This document shows, piece by piece, positions 52,701-60,409 of a stretch of DNA of 64,000 nt. The stretch comes from Clostridiales bacterium. GTDB lineage: Bacteria; Bacillota; Clostridia; Lachnospirales; Lachnospiraceae. The DNA is taken from positions 1 through 64,000 of the forward strand of contig JAHABX010000003.1 of assembly GCA_018376135.1 (NCBI GenBank), read 5' to 3'. Positions within the stretch are counted from its first letter, which is position 1. Each line of letters starts with the position of its first letter. Both the position numbers and the translations under genes were made by a program. The notes below the pieces were generated by a model. It did no database searches. It was not told the DNA's origin and saw only the letters and a list, made by a program, of their open reading frames with translations.

Positions 52701-53549
52701 TTAGAATTTTCTTTCAGATGTTGCATTTCTGGTCTTTTGAATCGCCTCATACGCCTTTTCATAATCCATAAAGGAAATGATTGCCGACAGAGAATCAATT
52801 ACCGCAAGTTGTGCGATCCTGGCAGTTAGTGATTCCGACTTAAATACCGTCTCCTTCGTCGAGGTCATCAAAAGACAATTACAATGTTTCTGCATAGGGG
52901 ATTTCCCATATGTGGTCAACCCTATTGTTATCGCCCCATTTGCTCTGGCATTTTTCAAGCACTCTATAACATTTCTGTTTGTTCCCGAATGCGAAATGCC
53001 AATTGCCACATCTCCTTTTTCCATCAGAGCAGACTCCATAGCCTGAACATCTGCATCCATCTGCACAATACACTGCACACCAATCTTAAGGAACTTATGC
53101 ATAGCATCCTGTGCTACCAAAATGCTCCCTCCGCTTCCAAAAAGGAAAACCCTTTTTGCATTTTTTATTGCTGTTGCAGCCAGCTCCATTTCCTTCATGT
53201 CCAGTAAATTAATTGTCTCCTCCAGCACGCTGATCTCCGATCGAATCATCTTCTCGGTAATCTGTGCAGGCGTATCTGCTTCCTCAAGAGAAGTGTTCAG
53301 ATGTTTATAAGGAGCAATCGCATCTCTGGCAAGGTTAATTTTCAAGTCCTGATACCCTTTATATCCCACACTCCGACAGAATCTCACAACCGTTGCATCA
53401 CTGACCTCCGCATGCTCCGCAAGTTCTGTCACCGTGTAATCCAGCGTCTCCCTATAATTATTTAAAATAAAATCTGCAACTTTTTTTTCGGTGTTCGTTA
53501 AAAGTTTCAGTTTACTCTGAATATTCGTCAAACAGGAAATCTCACTCAT
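52701..53549 (-). CDS. MurR/RpiR-family transcriptional regulator
   Basis: The 282-residue regulator has an N-terminal HTH_6 domain (TVTELAEHAEVSDATVVRFCRSVGYKGYQDLK) and a C-terminal SIS domain that binds phosphosugars (FGSGGSILVAQDA, ISHSGTNRNVIE). It should repress or activate the adjacent sugar operon through the palindromes at 52468-52631, with a sugar phosphate as effector. It begins 37 bases after the methyltransferase gene and may also be read from that operon. Confidence 0.92.
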   Translation of the reverse strand: MSEISCLTNIQSKLKLLTNTEKKVADFILNNYRETLDYTVTELAEHAEVSDATVVRFCRSVGYKGYQDLKINLARDAIAPYKHLNTSLEEADTPAQITEKMIRSEISVLEETINLLDMKEMELAATAIKNAKRVFLFGSGGSILVAQDAMHKFLKIGVQCIVQMDADVQAMESALMEKGDVAIGISHSGTNRNVIECLKNARANGAITIGLTTYGKSPMQKHCNCLLMTSTKETVFKSESLTARIAQLAVIDSLSAIISFMDYEKAYEAIQKTRNATSERKF

Positions 53550-53586
53550 ACTCCCTCCTAGTTCTGACTCCTAACTTTTGTACATT

Positions 53587-54462
53587 TTATCTGCTCTCCC
53601 ACCGTCCGCTGGCACCGCACGGAAGAATCAGACCGTTTCCGCTGACCGGAAGCCCAACCTCCTGAGAATCCACTTCTCCTTTCAGCCCTTTCAGCTCCGT
53701 TCCCAGCAGATATGCCAGCACTGCCGGCTGAAGCCCTGTGGTATAAGAATTGATAAGAAAGAAAAGAGGATCATCACTCAATATCTGTGTGCAAAGCTTT
53801 ACCAGAGGATGAATGGCATCCTCAATCTTCCATATTTCTCCCTTGGGTCCCCTTCCATAGGACGGCGGATCCATAATAATCGCATCATAGCGATTACCTC
53901 TTCTGATCTCGCGTTCCACAAATTTCTGGCAGTCATCCACCAGCCAGCGGACAGGTGCATCCTCAAGCCCGGAGGATTTTGCATTTTCCTTCGCCCATGA
54001 TACCATGCCCTTAGAAGCATCCACATGAGTTACACTCGCCCCTGCTGCCGCTGCTGCAAGAGTCGCTCCTCCAGTATAGGCAAAGAGATTCAAAACCTTA
54101 ACAGGTCTCCCCGCCCCCTTGATCTTCTCCGAGAACCAGTCCCAGTTAGCCGCCTGCTCCGGAAACAGCCCCGTATGTTTGAAACTGAAAGGCTTCAGAT
54201 TGAACACCAGTTTCTCTTTGCAGGGAAGCTCATAGGAAATACTCCACTGCTGCGGAAGATCAAAGAACTCCCATTCACCGCCGCCCTTGGCGCTCCTGTG
54301 ATAATGTCCGTTCATCTTCTTCCATCCCCGGTGAGCCTTCGGAGTATCCCAGATCACCTGCGGATCCGGACGCACAAGGAGATACTCCCCCCAACGCTCC
54401 AGCTTTTCTCCCAGAGAAGTATCAATGACCTCGTATTCTTTCCAGTTTTCTGCTATAAACAT
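53587..54462 (-). CDS. Class I SAM-dependent methyltransferase (RlmI/RlmK-like)
   Basis: The 291-residue protein has the SAM-binding loop LNLFAYTGGATLAAA and the catalytic motif MDPPSYGRG, which fits the rRNA large-subunit methyltransferase I group. It probably methylates 23S rRNA. A PUA domain is not evident. It lies 15 bases after pdxA, although a functional link to sugar acids is not apparent. Confidence 0.85.
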   Translation of the reverse strand: MFIAENWKEYEVIDTSLGEKLERWGEYLLVRPDPQVIWDTPKAHRGWKKMNGHYHRSAKGGGEWEFFDLPQQWSISYELPCKEKLVFNLKPFSFKHTGLFPEQAANWDWFSEKIKGAGRPVKVLNLFAYTGGATLAAAAAGASVTHVDASKGMVSWAKENAKSSGLEDAPVRWLVDDCQKFVEREIRRGNRYDAIIMDPPSYGRGPKGEIWKIEDAIHPLVKLCTQILSDDPLFFLINSYTTGLQPAVLAYLLGTELKGLKGEVDSQEVGLPVSGNGLILPCGASGRWESR

Positions 54463-54477
54463 ATGATAGTACCTTTC

Positions 54478-55506
54478 TTATTTCCGGCTCTTGGCCATTC
54501 TTACTGCATAATCAACCGCATTTACAAGACTCAGCTCGCTTGCCTCTCCCGTACCTGCCTGATCAAATGCAGTTCCGTGATCCACCGAAGCGCGGATGAT
54601 CGGCAGTCCCAGTGTTATGTTCACACCTTCCACCGCATCCCACTTTTTCTGCTCCTGATTATAGACAAATCCCAGCACCTTCAGAGGAATATGCCCCTGA
54701 TCATGATACATGACAACTGCAATGTCATACCAGCCGCCCCTTGCCTTTGAGAAAATCGTATCTGCCGGAACCGGTCCGTCCGCGCAGATCCCCTCTGCCT
54801 TTGCCGCCTCGATCGCCGGAATGATCTCATCGATCTCCTCTCTGCCGAACATCCCATTCTCACCGCTGTGGGGATTCAGCCCCGCGACTCCGATCTTCGG
54901 CTGCTGGATTCCCAGACTTCTGCAGGCATCATGAGCGATCCGGATCACCTCCAGAACCCGCTCCTTTTTCACCCGGTCACACGCCTCACGCAGAGATACA
55001 TGCGTCGACACATGCACCACTCTCAGATTCTCAAAAGCAAGCATCATGGTGTACTTTTTTGTTCCGGTAAACTCCGCATAGATCTCCGTATGTCCCGAAT
55101 AATGATGCCCCGCCTTATTGATCGCTTCCTTATTCAAAGCATTGGTCACCGTCCCGTCGATCTCTCCATCCATCGCCAGCTCAATGACCTTCTTCACATA
55201 CGCAAATGCCGCATTCCCTGCCAGGACAGATACCTCTCCCCGTTTCAGCTCCCTGACATCCACCAGTCCCATATCATATACGTCGATGGTCCCCGGACGA
55301 AACAATGCATCCTCCACCTTTGTAATTCCATGGATCTGAATCTTTCCTTCCATTCCGACAATCTTCACCGCCTCTTCCATCACCGATACATCCCCGATGA
55401 CAACCGGCTGACACTTCTCATACATACCCGCGTCCGCCAGAGCTTTTACCGTAATCTCCGGTCCGATGCCTGCCGGATCCCCCATGGTAATTCCAATTTT
55501 TTTCAT
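54478..55506 (-). CDS. pdxA: PdxA-family 4-hydroxythreonine/threonate-4-phosphate dehydrogenase
   Basis: The 342-residue enzyme has the PdxA metal ligands in HYSGHTE, the YHDQGHIPLK motif and the N-terminal ITMGDPAGIGPEI. Biosynthetic PdxA makes vitamin B6, but PdxA2 paralogues next to DUF1537 kinases oxidise D-threonate- or erythronate-4-phosphate. The adjacent DUF1537 kinase, 16 bases upstream, strongly favours the catabolic role. The ATG follows AAGGAG. Confidence 0.9.
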   Translation of the reverse strand: MKKIGITMGDPAGIGPEITVKALADAGMYEKCQPVVIGDVSVMEEAVKIVGMEGKIQIHGITKVEDALFRPGTIDVYDMGLVDVRELKRGEVSVLAGNAAFAYVKKVIELAMDGEIDGTVTNALNKEAINKAGHHYSGHTEIYAEFTGTKKYTMMLAFENLRVVHVSTHVSLREACDRVKKERVLEVIRIAHDACRSLGIQQPKIGVAGLNPHSGENGMFGREEIDEIIPAIEAAKAEGICADGPVPADTIFSKARGGWYDIAVVMYHDQGHIPLKVLGFVYNQEQKKWDAVEGVNITLGLPIIRASVDHGTAFDQAGTGEASELSLVNAVDYAVRMAKSRK

Positions 55507-55522
55507 TTTGGATTCTCCTTTT

Positions 55523-56794
55523 TTATCTTCCTTTTTTCAGAGCCTCTATCATATCCTCCAACAGGGTCTCTTCTCCAAAACCGCCGGATTTTGTAATCAT
55601 ATGATAGTCCCGGTCTCCGTACCGGAACCTGGTAAGCACGCACCCCGGCAGGATCTCCCGGATCGGCTCCAGTTCTTCCAGACCGATCTCCTTCATAAAT
55701 CCCAGCAGAGTATCTCCTCCCGTCACCAGCAAAACCGCACGAACTCCCTCATCCAGAAGCATTCTCAGGATCAGTCCCAGTGTCCCGGTAATACTGCGCC
55801 GCACCTCATCCAGTGACAGTCCTTCCCGATCCGCATATTCCAGAATATCCTGCTGCCCGTTTTTGTCATTGCTGTCAACCATACAGCAGACATGCTCACC
55901 ATATGCCCGCTTCAACTGTTCAAGCCTTCCCTGCCCGTCTTCCGTAAACCAGTACCCCGGATCCAGCCTCTCCCTCATCGTCAGATGCATCCTGAAATAT
56001 CCACGGTCCTCACCATGCTCAAGCTGCCTCCGAGTGATCGGATTCACGCTTCCGCAGACTACCAGCAGCTTGCTCTCCAGCTCTTCCTCCTGACATGCCG
56101 TCCCCTGCAGTCCCAGAATCTCCGGCAGCATGGAAGCAAAGCCCGCACATCCCGCCAGGATCCGGCAGGCACGCTTCTCCTTTAACCGCTCCGCAATCCG
56201 CCCTGTCTCTTCATCACTGGAAGAATCAAATACCCAGATTCCCTTTTCACCCCATGGAATCCCGGACAGATCCCGGATCTCCTTCACCTGTCTGGAACTC
56301 TGCAGCGCAATAATCTCCCTGACCGAATCCTTTCTTACCGGTTCAAAGGGATCCCTGCCGAAAACGCTCCGGCTCACCGGAACCCCGTCAATATAGTGGA
56401 TTCCATCCTTTGTGATGCGCTTCATCCCGGGAAATGCCGGAACAAAGGGAAGGAACGCCTCTTTGGAAGCATCCAGAAGCGCACTCAGCTCACTTCCTAT
56501 ATTCCCCCTCAATGCAGAATCCGTCTTCTTATACAGAAACGAAATTCCTGCTTCCACTGCCTGTGCCGCCACCGCATATACCTTCCTGTAAGCAGCCTCC
56601 GCTGTCATATGCCTTGTCTCCGCATCCACTACCAGGACCTGTATATCCTCCGCGCATTCCAGGCTTAAACCAGCCCCGTCATTTTCATCCGAATCCGCGA
56701 TCATCACACGGGTGCGGATTCCTCTTTCCGCGAACTGAACCCCCGTATCCAGCGCCCCGGTAAAATCATCTGCAATCACCAATAAGCTGATCAT
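55523..56794 (-). CDS. Four-carbon acid sugar kinase (DUF1537)
   Basis: The 423-residue protein has the N-terminal domain signature LLVIADDFTGALDTGVQFA and the C-terminal nucleotide-binding GGDTLLG. This family phosphorylates D-threonate, D-erythronate or related tetronates. The frame opens earlier, but the ATG at 56794 has a GGGGGG box and gives the standard MISLLVIADDFTGA start. It is the first gene of a dtnK-pdxA-type operon. Confidence 0.9.
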   Translation of the reverse strand: MISLLVIADDFTGALDTGVQFAERGIRTRVMIADSDENDGAGLSLECAEDIQVLVVDAETRHMTAEAAYRKVYAVAAQAVEAGISFLYKKTDSALRGNIGSELSALLDASKEAFLPFVPAFPGMKRITKDGIHYIDGVPVSRSVFGRDPFEPVRKDSVREIIALQSSRQVKEIRDLSGIPWGEKGIWVFDSSSDEETGRIAERLKEKRACRILAGCAGFASMLPEILGLQGTACQEEELESKLLVVCGSVNPITRRQLEHGEDRGYFRMHLTMRERLDPGYWFTEDGQGRLEQLKRAYGEHVCCMVDSNDKNGQQDILEYADREGLSLDEVRRSITGTLGLILRMLLDEGVRAVLLVTGGDTLLGFMKEIGLEELEPIREILPGCVLTRFRYGDRDYHMITKSGGFGEETLLEDMIEALKKGR

Positions 56795-56856
56795 CCAAAT
56801 ACCCCCCGCACATATCTCCGCACAATTCATGCGGTGAATCATTTCTGCTAATAAAA

Positions 56857-56885
56857 AGTATAATTCATCTCCGAGTAGATGTCTA
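56857..56885 (-). promoter_or_regulatory. Promoter of DUF1537 kinase-pdxA operon
   Basis: TAGACA and TATACT are separated by 17 bases on the minus strand. The -35 lies inside the palindrome at 56873-56888. Confidence 0.7.
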
Positions 56886-56888
56886 CTC
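56873..56888. promoter_or_regulatory. Operator-like palindrome on the kinase-pdxA promoter
   Basis: GAGTAGATGTCTACTC is a near-perfect palindrome (seven-base arms) covering the -35. A GntR-type repressor is one possibility; no such gene is present in the window. Confidence 0.65.
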
Positions 56889-56935
56889 CACATTCAGCAG
56901 AATAAAAATATCTTTGGCAAAACCGGAGACGCCCA

Positions 56936-56964
56936 TTGAATATCTCCGTACAACTTGGTATGAT
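56936..56964 (+). promoter_or_regulatory. Promoter of beta-CASP hydrolase gene
   Basis: TTGAAT and TATGAT are separated by 17 bases, about 80 bases before the ATG. Confidence 0.7.
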
Positions 56965-57045
56965 TAAGTTATACAATCATATGAGGGGCAAATACTTTTG
57001 ACCCCGACCGCATAAAATGGAGCAACACAAAAAGGGGGTTTTTCT

Positions 57046-58641
57046 ATGAAACTTGGATTTGTAGGCGCTGACCATGAGGTCACCGGAAGCTGTCACTATG
57101 TGGAAGCCTGCGGGAAACACATTTTAGTCGACTGCGGACTGGAGCAGGGCCGAGACGCCTATGTGAATCAGGACATTCCTGTCCCCATCAGCCAGATCGA
57201 CTATGTACTGCTGACGCATGCGCATATCGATCACTCCGGACGGTTGCCGCTTCTGTACAAGAACGGTTTCCGCGGTGATATCATCACCACCTTTGCCACC
57301 AATGATCTCTGCAGCATCATGCTTCGGGACAGTGCCCACATTCAGGAATTCGAGGCAGAATGGCGTAATCGCAAGGGCAGACGTGCCGGTGCGGAAGAGT
57401 ATGTTCCTCTCTATACCATGAATGATGCCCTGGGCGCCATCAGCCTGTTCCATCCCTGCGATTACGAGCAGAAGATCGAGCTGTGTCCCGGTATCCATGT
57501 ACGGTTCCGCGATGTAGGGCATCTTCTTGGTTCCTCATCCATCGAGCTTTGGCTGAAGGAAGAAGACACCGGGAAGAAGATCGTTTTCTCCGGAGACATC
57601 GGTAATATCAACCAGCCGCTGCTCAAGGATCCGCAGACCACCGACTCTGCCGATTATGTAGTCATGGAATCCACCTATGGAAACCGTACCCACAACGCTC
57701 CGCCGGACTATGTAAACGGGCTTGCCGCCCTCATCGAGAAAACGCTCCGCCGGGGCGGCAACCTGGTCATTCCCGCATTTGCGGTAGGACGCACTCAGGA
57801 GCTGCTCTATTTTATCCGGGAGATCAAGGAACGCCGTCTGATCGACTTTGATTTTCCGGTCTATATGGACAGTCCGCTGGCAATTGAGGCGACTTCTATT
57901 TTCAACAAGAATGTACAGTCCTGTTTCGACGCAGAAGCACTGGCGCTGGTAAACGCCGGGATCAACCCCATTCGTTTCCCGAACCTTCACCTGGCTGTAT
58001 CCAGCGATGAATCCAAGGCGATCAACTTTGACAGCCAGCCAAAGGTCATCATCTCCGCATCCGGCATGTGCGAGGCAGGACGAATTAAGCACCACCTGAA
58101 GCACAATCTGTGGCGGCCTGAATCCACGGTAATGTTTGCCGGCTATCAGGCATATGGCACTCTGGGGCGGGCACTTCTGGAAGGGGCAGAATATGTAAAG
58201 CTCTTCGGCGAGACCATTGAGGTCAAGGCCGAGATCGTCAGACTGGAAGGTATCAGCGGTCATGCCGATATGGATGGTCTCCTGAGCTGGGTGAAAGCCT
58301 TCACCCCCACACCACAGATGGTATTCGTGGTCCATGGAGAAGATGAGGTCTGCGACAGTTTTGCCGCTCACCTCAATGAAGAATGCCGGATTCCGGCTTT
58401 TGCCCCCTTCTCCGGCGCTCTGTACGACCTTGCCGCAGGTGTTTGGCTCAAAGAAGGACAGAGGATTCCTGTATCCACCGAAAAGCCTGCTTCCAAACGG
58501 AAGTCCGAGGTCTTCACCCGTCTTCTGGAAGCCGGAAAACGGCTTATGCAGGTCATCTATCACAACGAAGGCGGAGCCAACAAGGATCTTGCCAAGTTCA
58601 CCAGCCAGATCAACTCGCTGTGTGACAAATGGGATCGTTAA
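57046..58641 (+). CDS. Beta-CASP metallo-beta-lactamase RNA hydrolase
   Basis: The 531-residue protein has the metallo-beta-lactamase motif THAHIDHSG, the metal ligands in DVGHLLGSS and SGDIG, the beta-CASP segment FAVGRTQELLYFI, and the RMMBL-type ISGHADMDGLLSW. This is the CPSF-73/YSH1-like group of RNA-processing nucleases found in many Clostridia. It probably cleaves RNA in the cytoplasm, but the substrate is unknown. It has its own promoter and a bidirectional terminator. Confidence 0.9.
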   Translation: MKLGFVGADHEVTGSCHYVEACGKHILVDCGLEQGRDAYVNQDIPVPISQIDYVLLTHAHIDHSGRLPLLYKNGFRGDIITTFATNDLCSIMLRDSAHIQEFEAEWRNRKGRRAGAEEYVPLYTMNDALGAISLFHPCDYEQKIELCPGIHVRFRDVGHLLGSSSIELWLKEEDTGKKIVFSGDIGNINQPLLKDPQTTDSADYVVMESTYGNRTHNAPPDYVNGLAALIEKTLRRGGNLVIPAFAVGRTQELLYFIREIKERRLIDFDFPVYMDSPLAIEATSIFNKNVQSCFDAEALALVNAGINPIRFPNLHLAVSSDESKAINFDSQPKVIISASGMCEAGRIKHHLKHNLWRPESTVMFAGYQAYGTLGRALLEGAEYVKLFGETIEVKAEIVRLEGISGHADMDGLLSWVKAFTPTPQMVFVVHGEDEVCDSFAAHLNEECRIPAFAPFSGALYDLAAGVWLKEGQRIPVSTEKPASKRKSEVFTRLLEAGKRLMQVIYHNEGGANKDLAKFTSQINSLCDKWDR

Positions 58642-58650
58642 TACACGGGC

Positions 58651-58684
58651 AAAAAGGCATCCTTCATCAGAAGGATGCCTTTTT
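58651..58684. terminator. Bidirectional terminator downstream of beta-CASP gene
   Basis: AAAAAGGCATCCTT and AAGGATGCCTTTTT form a perfect fourteen-base stem. It works in both directions, so it would also stop minus-strand transcripts started at the sigma-54 site at 58738-58753. Confidence 0.95.
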
Positions 58685-58727
58685 ACATGGGTTTTGTATG
58701 TTCAACATTTTAGGATAATTGACTCAC
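58651..58727 (-). ncRNA. Predicted short RNA from a sigma-54 promoter
   Basis: A sigma-54 promoter at 58738-58753 would start minus-strand transcription near 58727. The strong terminator at 58651-58684 would end it after about 75 bases. No ORF of note lies inside. This is inferred from promoter and terminator geometry only. Confidence 0.35.
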
Positions 58728-58737
58728 TTTATTATAC

Positions 58738-58753
58738 AGCAATTCTCATGCCA
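58738..58753 (-). promoter_or_regulatory. Sigma-54 promoter copy 2
   Basis: TGGCAT-N5-TTGCT on the minus strand matches the -24/-12 consensus and, with flanks, closely resembles the site upstream of the SAF gene. A TATAAT overlapping its downstream edge could alternatively serve a sigma-A promoter, although no good -35 is present. Confidence 0.6.
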
Positions 58754-58853
58754 ACTTATATTTCCCGAAAATCCCGGATTTTCAGGCATATAACTGAAGT
58801 TTTTTGAAACATTCTGCTACAAATGGTTCACAATGCTTCAACACGGTTTCTCT

Positions 58854-60221
58854 TTAGAGCTTCGTTCCCTGTACATACAGATCATAGATCGGAAGTCCCG
58901 CCAGATCCACATCATCCTGAGTGATCGGCTCGCCCTTCTTTACATCTCTTAAAAGAGTCGTTCCATTGAGCAGATAGAACGGGGCAATATTTCCGACTGC
59001 CCTGCTCTCCAGAAGCTCCGGCAGCAGACCATCAATGGCATGATGATGTCCATGCACCTTCAGCTCGGTTCCCTTCGGCATATCCTCCTCTGCAACTCCT
59101 GCCAGTACAGATACCTGACGGCATTCCGGATGTGTTCCGACTCCCATAAAGTCTCCCAGAAGAATAGAAGCCGGCGTCTCAAGTCCCATGAAATGATATG
59201 GATAATAGATGCATGCATACTTTCCGTTACGGCTGACCACATGACCCTTGCCCTTCAGAATGTCCCACATCTTCTCATTTTCGCATTTAATAATGATAAA
59301 CTCACCGCCGCAGAAGCTCGCCTCGTCACTTCCTCTCAGATTATAGAAAACATCCACTACGCCGGTCTTCTTCAGAATGCCTCCATCCTCCTCAGGAATG
59401 AAAATATCCGCAAGCTCGCTTGCTTTTGCAATCGGATAATTCATAAACGGTGTGGCAGGAGCCAACCCGCTCACGTTCGACACCAGATTCATTTCACAAA
59501 GATCTGCGGAAATAACCTCTGTATATTTTTCCAGAAGCTTCCGGCGTGCGTCCAGGGTTTCTGTTCCCTTATAATACCAGTGTTCCAGCAGCTCCGGCAG
59601 CATCTCACCCTCGTGGATTCCATCTGTATAAGTGAATTTTCCGGTCTCTCTGTCCCACACAAAATCATATTCACTGGATTTTCCGGCAGCTATAACCTCC
59701 AGCCCCAAAAGCTTCGCCCATGAATAAAGGTCCAGAAGATTCCGCGGCTGATCTCCGTTCACCAGCGCATAGACCGCATTGTTTCTGGCTGCGATCTGGT
59801 TCAGGATCGGACCGCATACGCTGTCAGTCTCCTTGGATACCATATACACATTAATGCCCCTCTCAAGCGCCTGCACAGCTGCGTCAGAGCTCACCGCTGT
59901 ATTGCCGGTACACTCTACCAGTGCTGTGATTCCGCACTCCATGACCAGACGGTAATCGCTCACAACAAGGATCGCATCCTCCGGTGCAGCCTTGATCTGC
60001 TCTGTATTCTCACAGAATACCACCTTGCCTTCCTCATATCCGATCTCTTTGAGCACCTCCAGGCACTCTTCCGGATGTCTGGAGCAGACAGCCCGAAGCT
60101 CCATCAGACTTACATGAGGGATCTGAGCCAGAAGGGTATAGCCATATCCTCTTGTAGCTCCAACAATACCTACTTTTGATTTTTTGCCGCTTTTGTCGTT
60201 TAACAGGTTGGTATAATCCAT
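58854..60221 (-). CDS. SAF-domain oxidoreductase (homoserine-dehydrogenase-like)
   Basis: The approximately 455-residue protein has an NAD(P)-binding opening (VGIVGATRGYGYTLLAQIP) and a C-terminal SAF-like segment (VKKGEPITQDDVDL). The middle resembles homoserine-dehydrogenase-type oxidoreductases found with sugar-acid genes. It probably oxidises or rearranges a four- to six-carbon acid. The ATG at 60221 was chosen, but a start at 60248 or a GTG at 60230 is possible because the ribosome-binding site is poorly placed for all three. It is driven by the sigma-54 site at 60275-60290. Confidence 0.78.
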   Translation of the reverse strand: MDYTNLLNDKSGKKSKVGIVGATRGYGYTLLAQIPHVSLMELRAVCSRHPEECLEVLKEIGYEEGKVVFCENTEQIKAAPEDAILVVSDYRLVMECGITALVECTGNTAVSSDAAVQALERGINVYMVSKETDSVCGPILNQIAARNNAVYALVNGDQPRNLLDLYSWAKLLGLEVIAAGKSSEYDFVWDRETGKFTYTDGIHEGEMLPELLEHWYYKGTETLDARRKLLEKYTEVISADLCEMNLVSNVSGLAPATPFMNYPIAKASELADIFIPEEDGGILKKTGVVDVFYNLRGSDEASFCGGEFIIIKCENEKMWDILKGKGHVVSRNGKYACIYYPYHFMGLETPASILLGDFMGVGTHPECRQVSVLAGVAEEDMPKGTELKVHGHHHAIDGLLPELLESRAVGNIAPFYLLNGTTLLRDVKKGEPITQDDVDLAGLPIYDLYVQGTKL

Positions 60222-60274
60222 GTTTTCCACTGTTCCTTTCTTTTTCATCGTTTTATCTGTTTATCTATTTTTAC

Positions 60275-60290
60275 AGCAATTTCAATGCCA
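60275..60290 (-). promoter_or_regulatory. Sigma-54 promoter of SAF oxidoreductase gene
   Basis: TGGCAT-N5-TTGCT on the minus strand matches the -24/-12 consensus (TGGCAC-N5-TTGCW) with one change. It lies about 55 bases before the ORF and faces away from the sigma-54 activator gene. Confidence 0.85.
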
Positions 60291-60334
60291 ACTTCATTTT
60301 TCGTTAAAATAATGTGAAAACAGGCGCAAAACAG

Positions 60335-60363
60335 TTGCCGGAAGGCAGAATCTATTGTAGAAT
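60335..60363 (+). promoter_or_regulatory. Promoter of sigma-54 activator gene
   Basis: TTGCCG and TAGAAT are separated by 17 bases, 46 bases before the ATG. The palindrome at 60364-60379 starts right after its -10. Confidence 0.6.
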
Positions 60364-60379
60364 TGTAGCATATGCAACA
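60364..60379. promoter_or_regulatory. Likely enhancer (UAS) palindrome for sigma-54 activator
   Basis: TGTAGCATATGCAACA is a palindrome with one mismatched pair. It lies about 75-90 bases upstream of the sigma-54 promoter, the usual enhancer distance. It also sits at the start point of the activator's own promoter, suggesting autoregulation. Confidence 0.6.
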
Positions 60380-60409
60380 GTTTTATTGCACAACGCAAAG
60401 GAGGTCCCC

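Noticed and set aside
57535..58563. 342-residue minus-strand ORF opposite the beta-CASP gene
   Set aside because: It is a shadow of the conserved hydrolase frame; no start signal or domain was seen.
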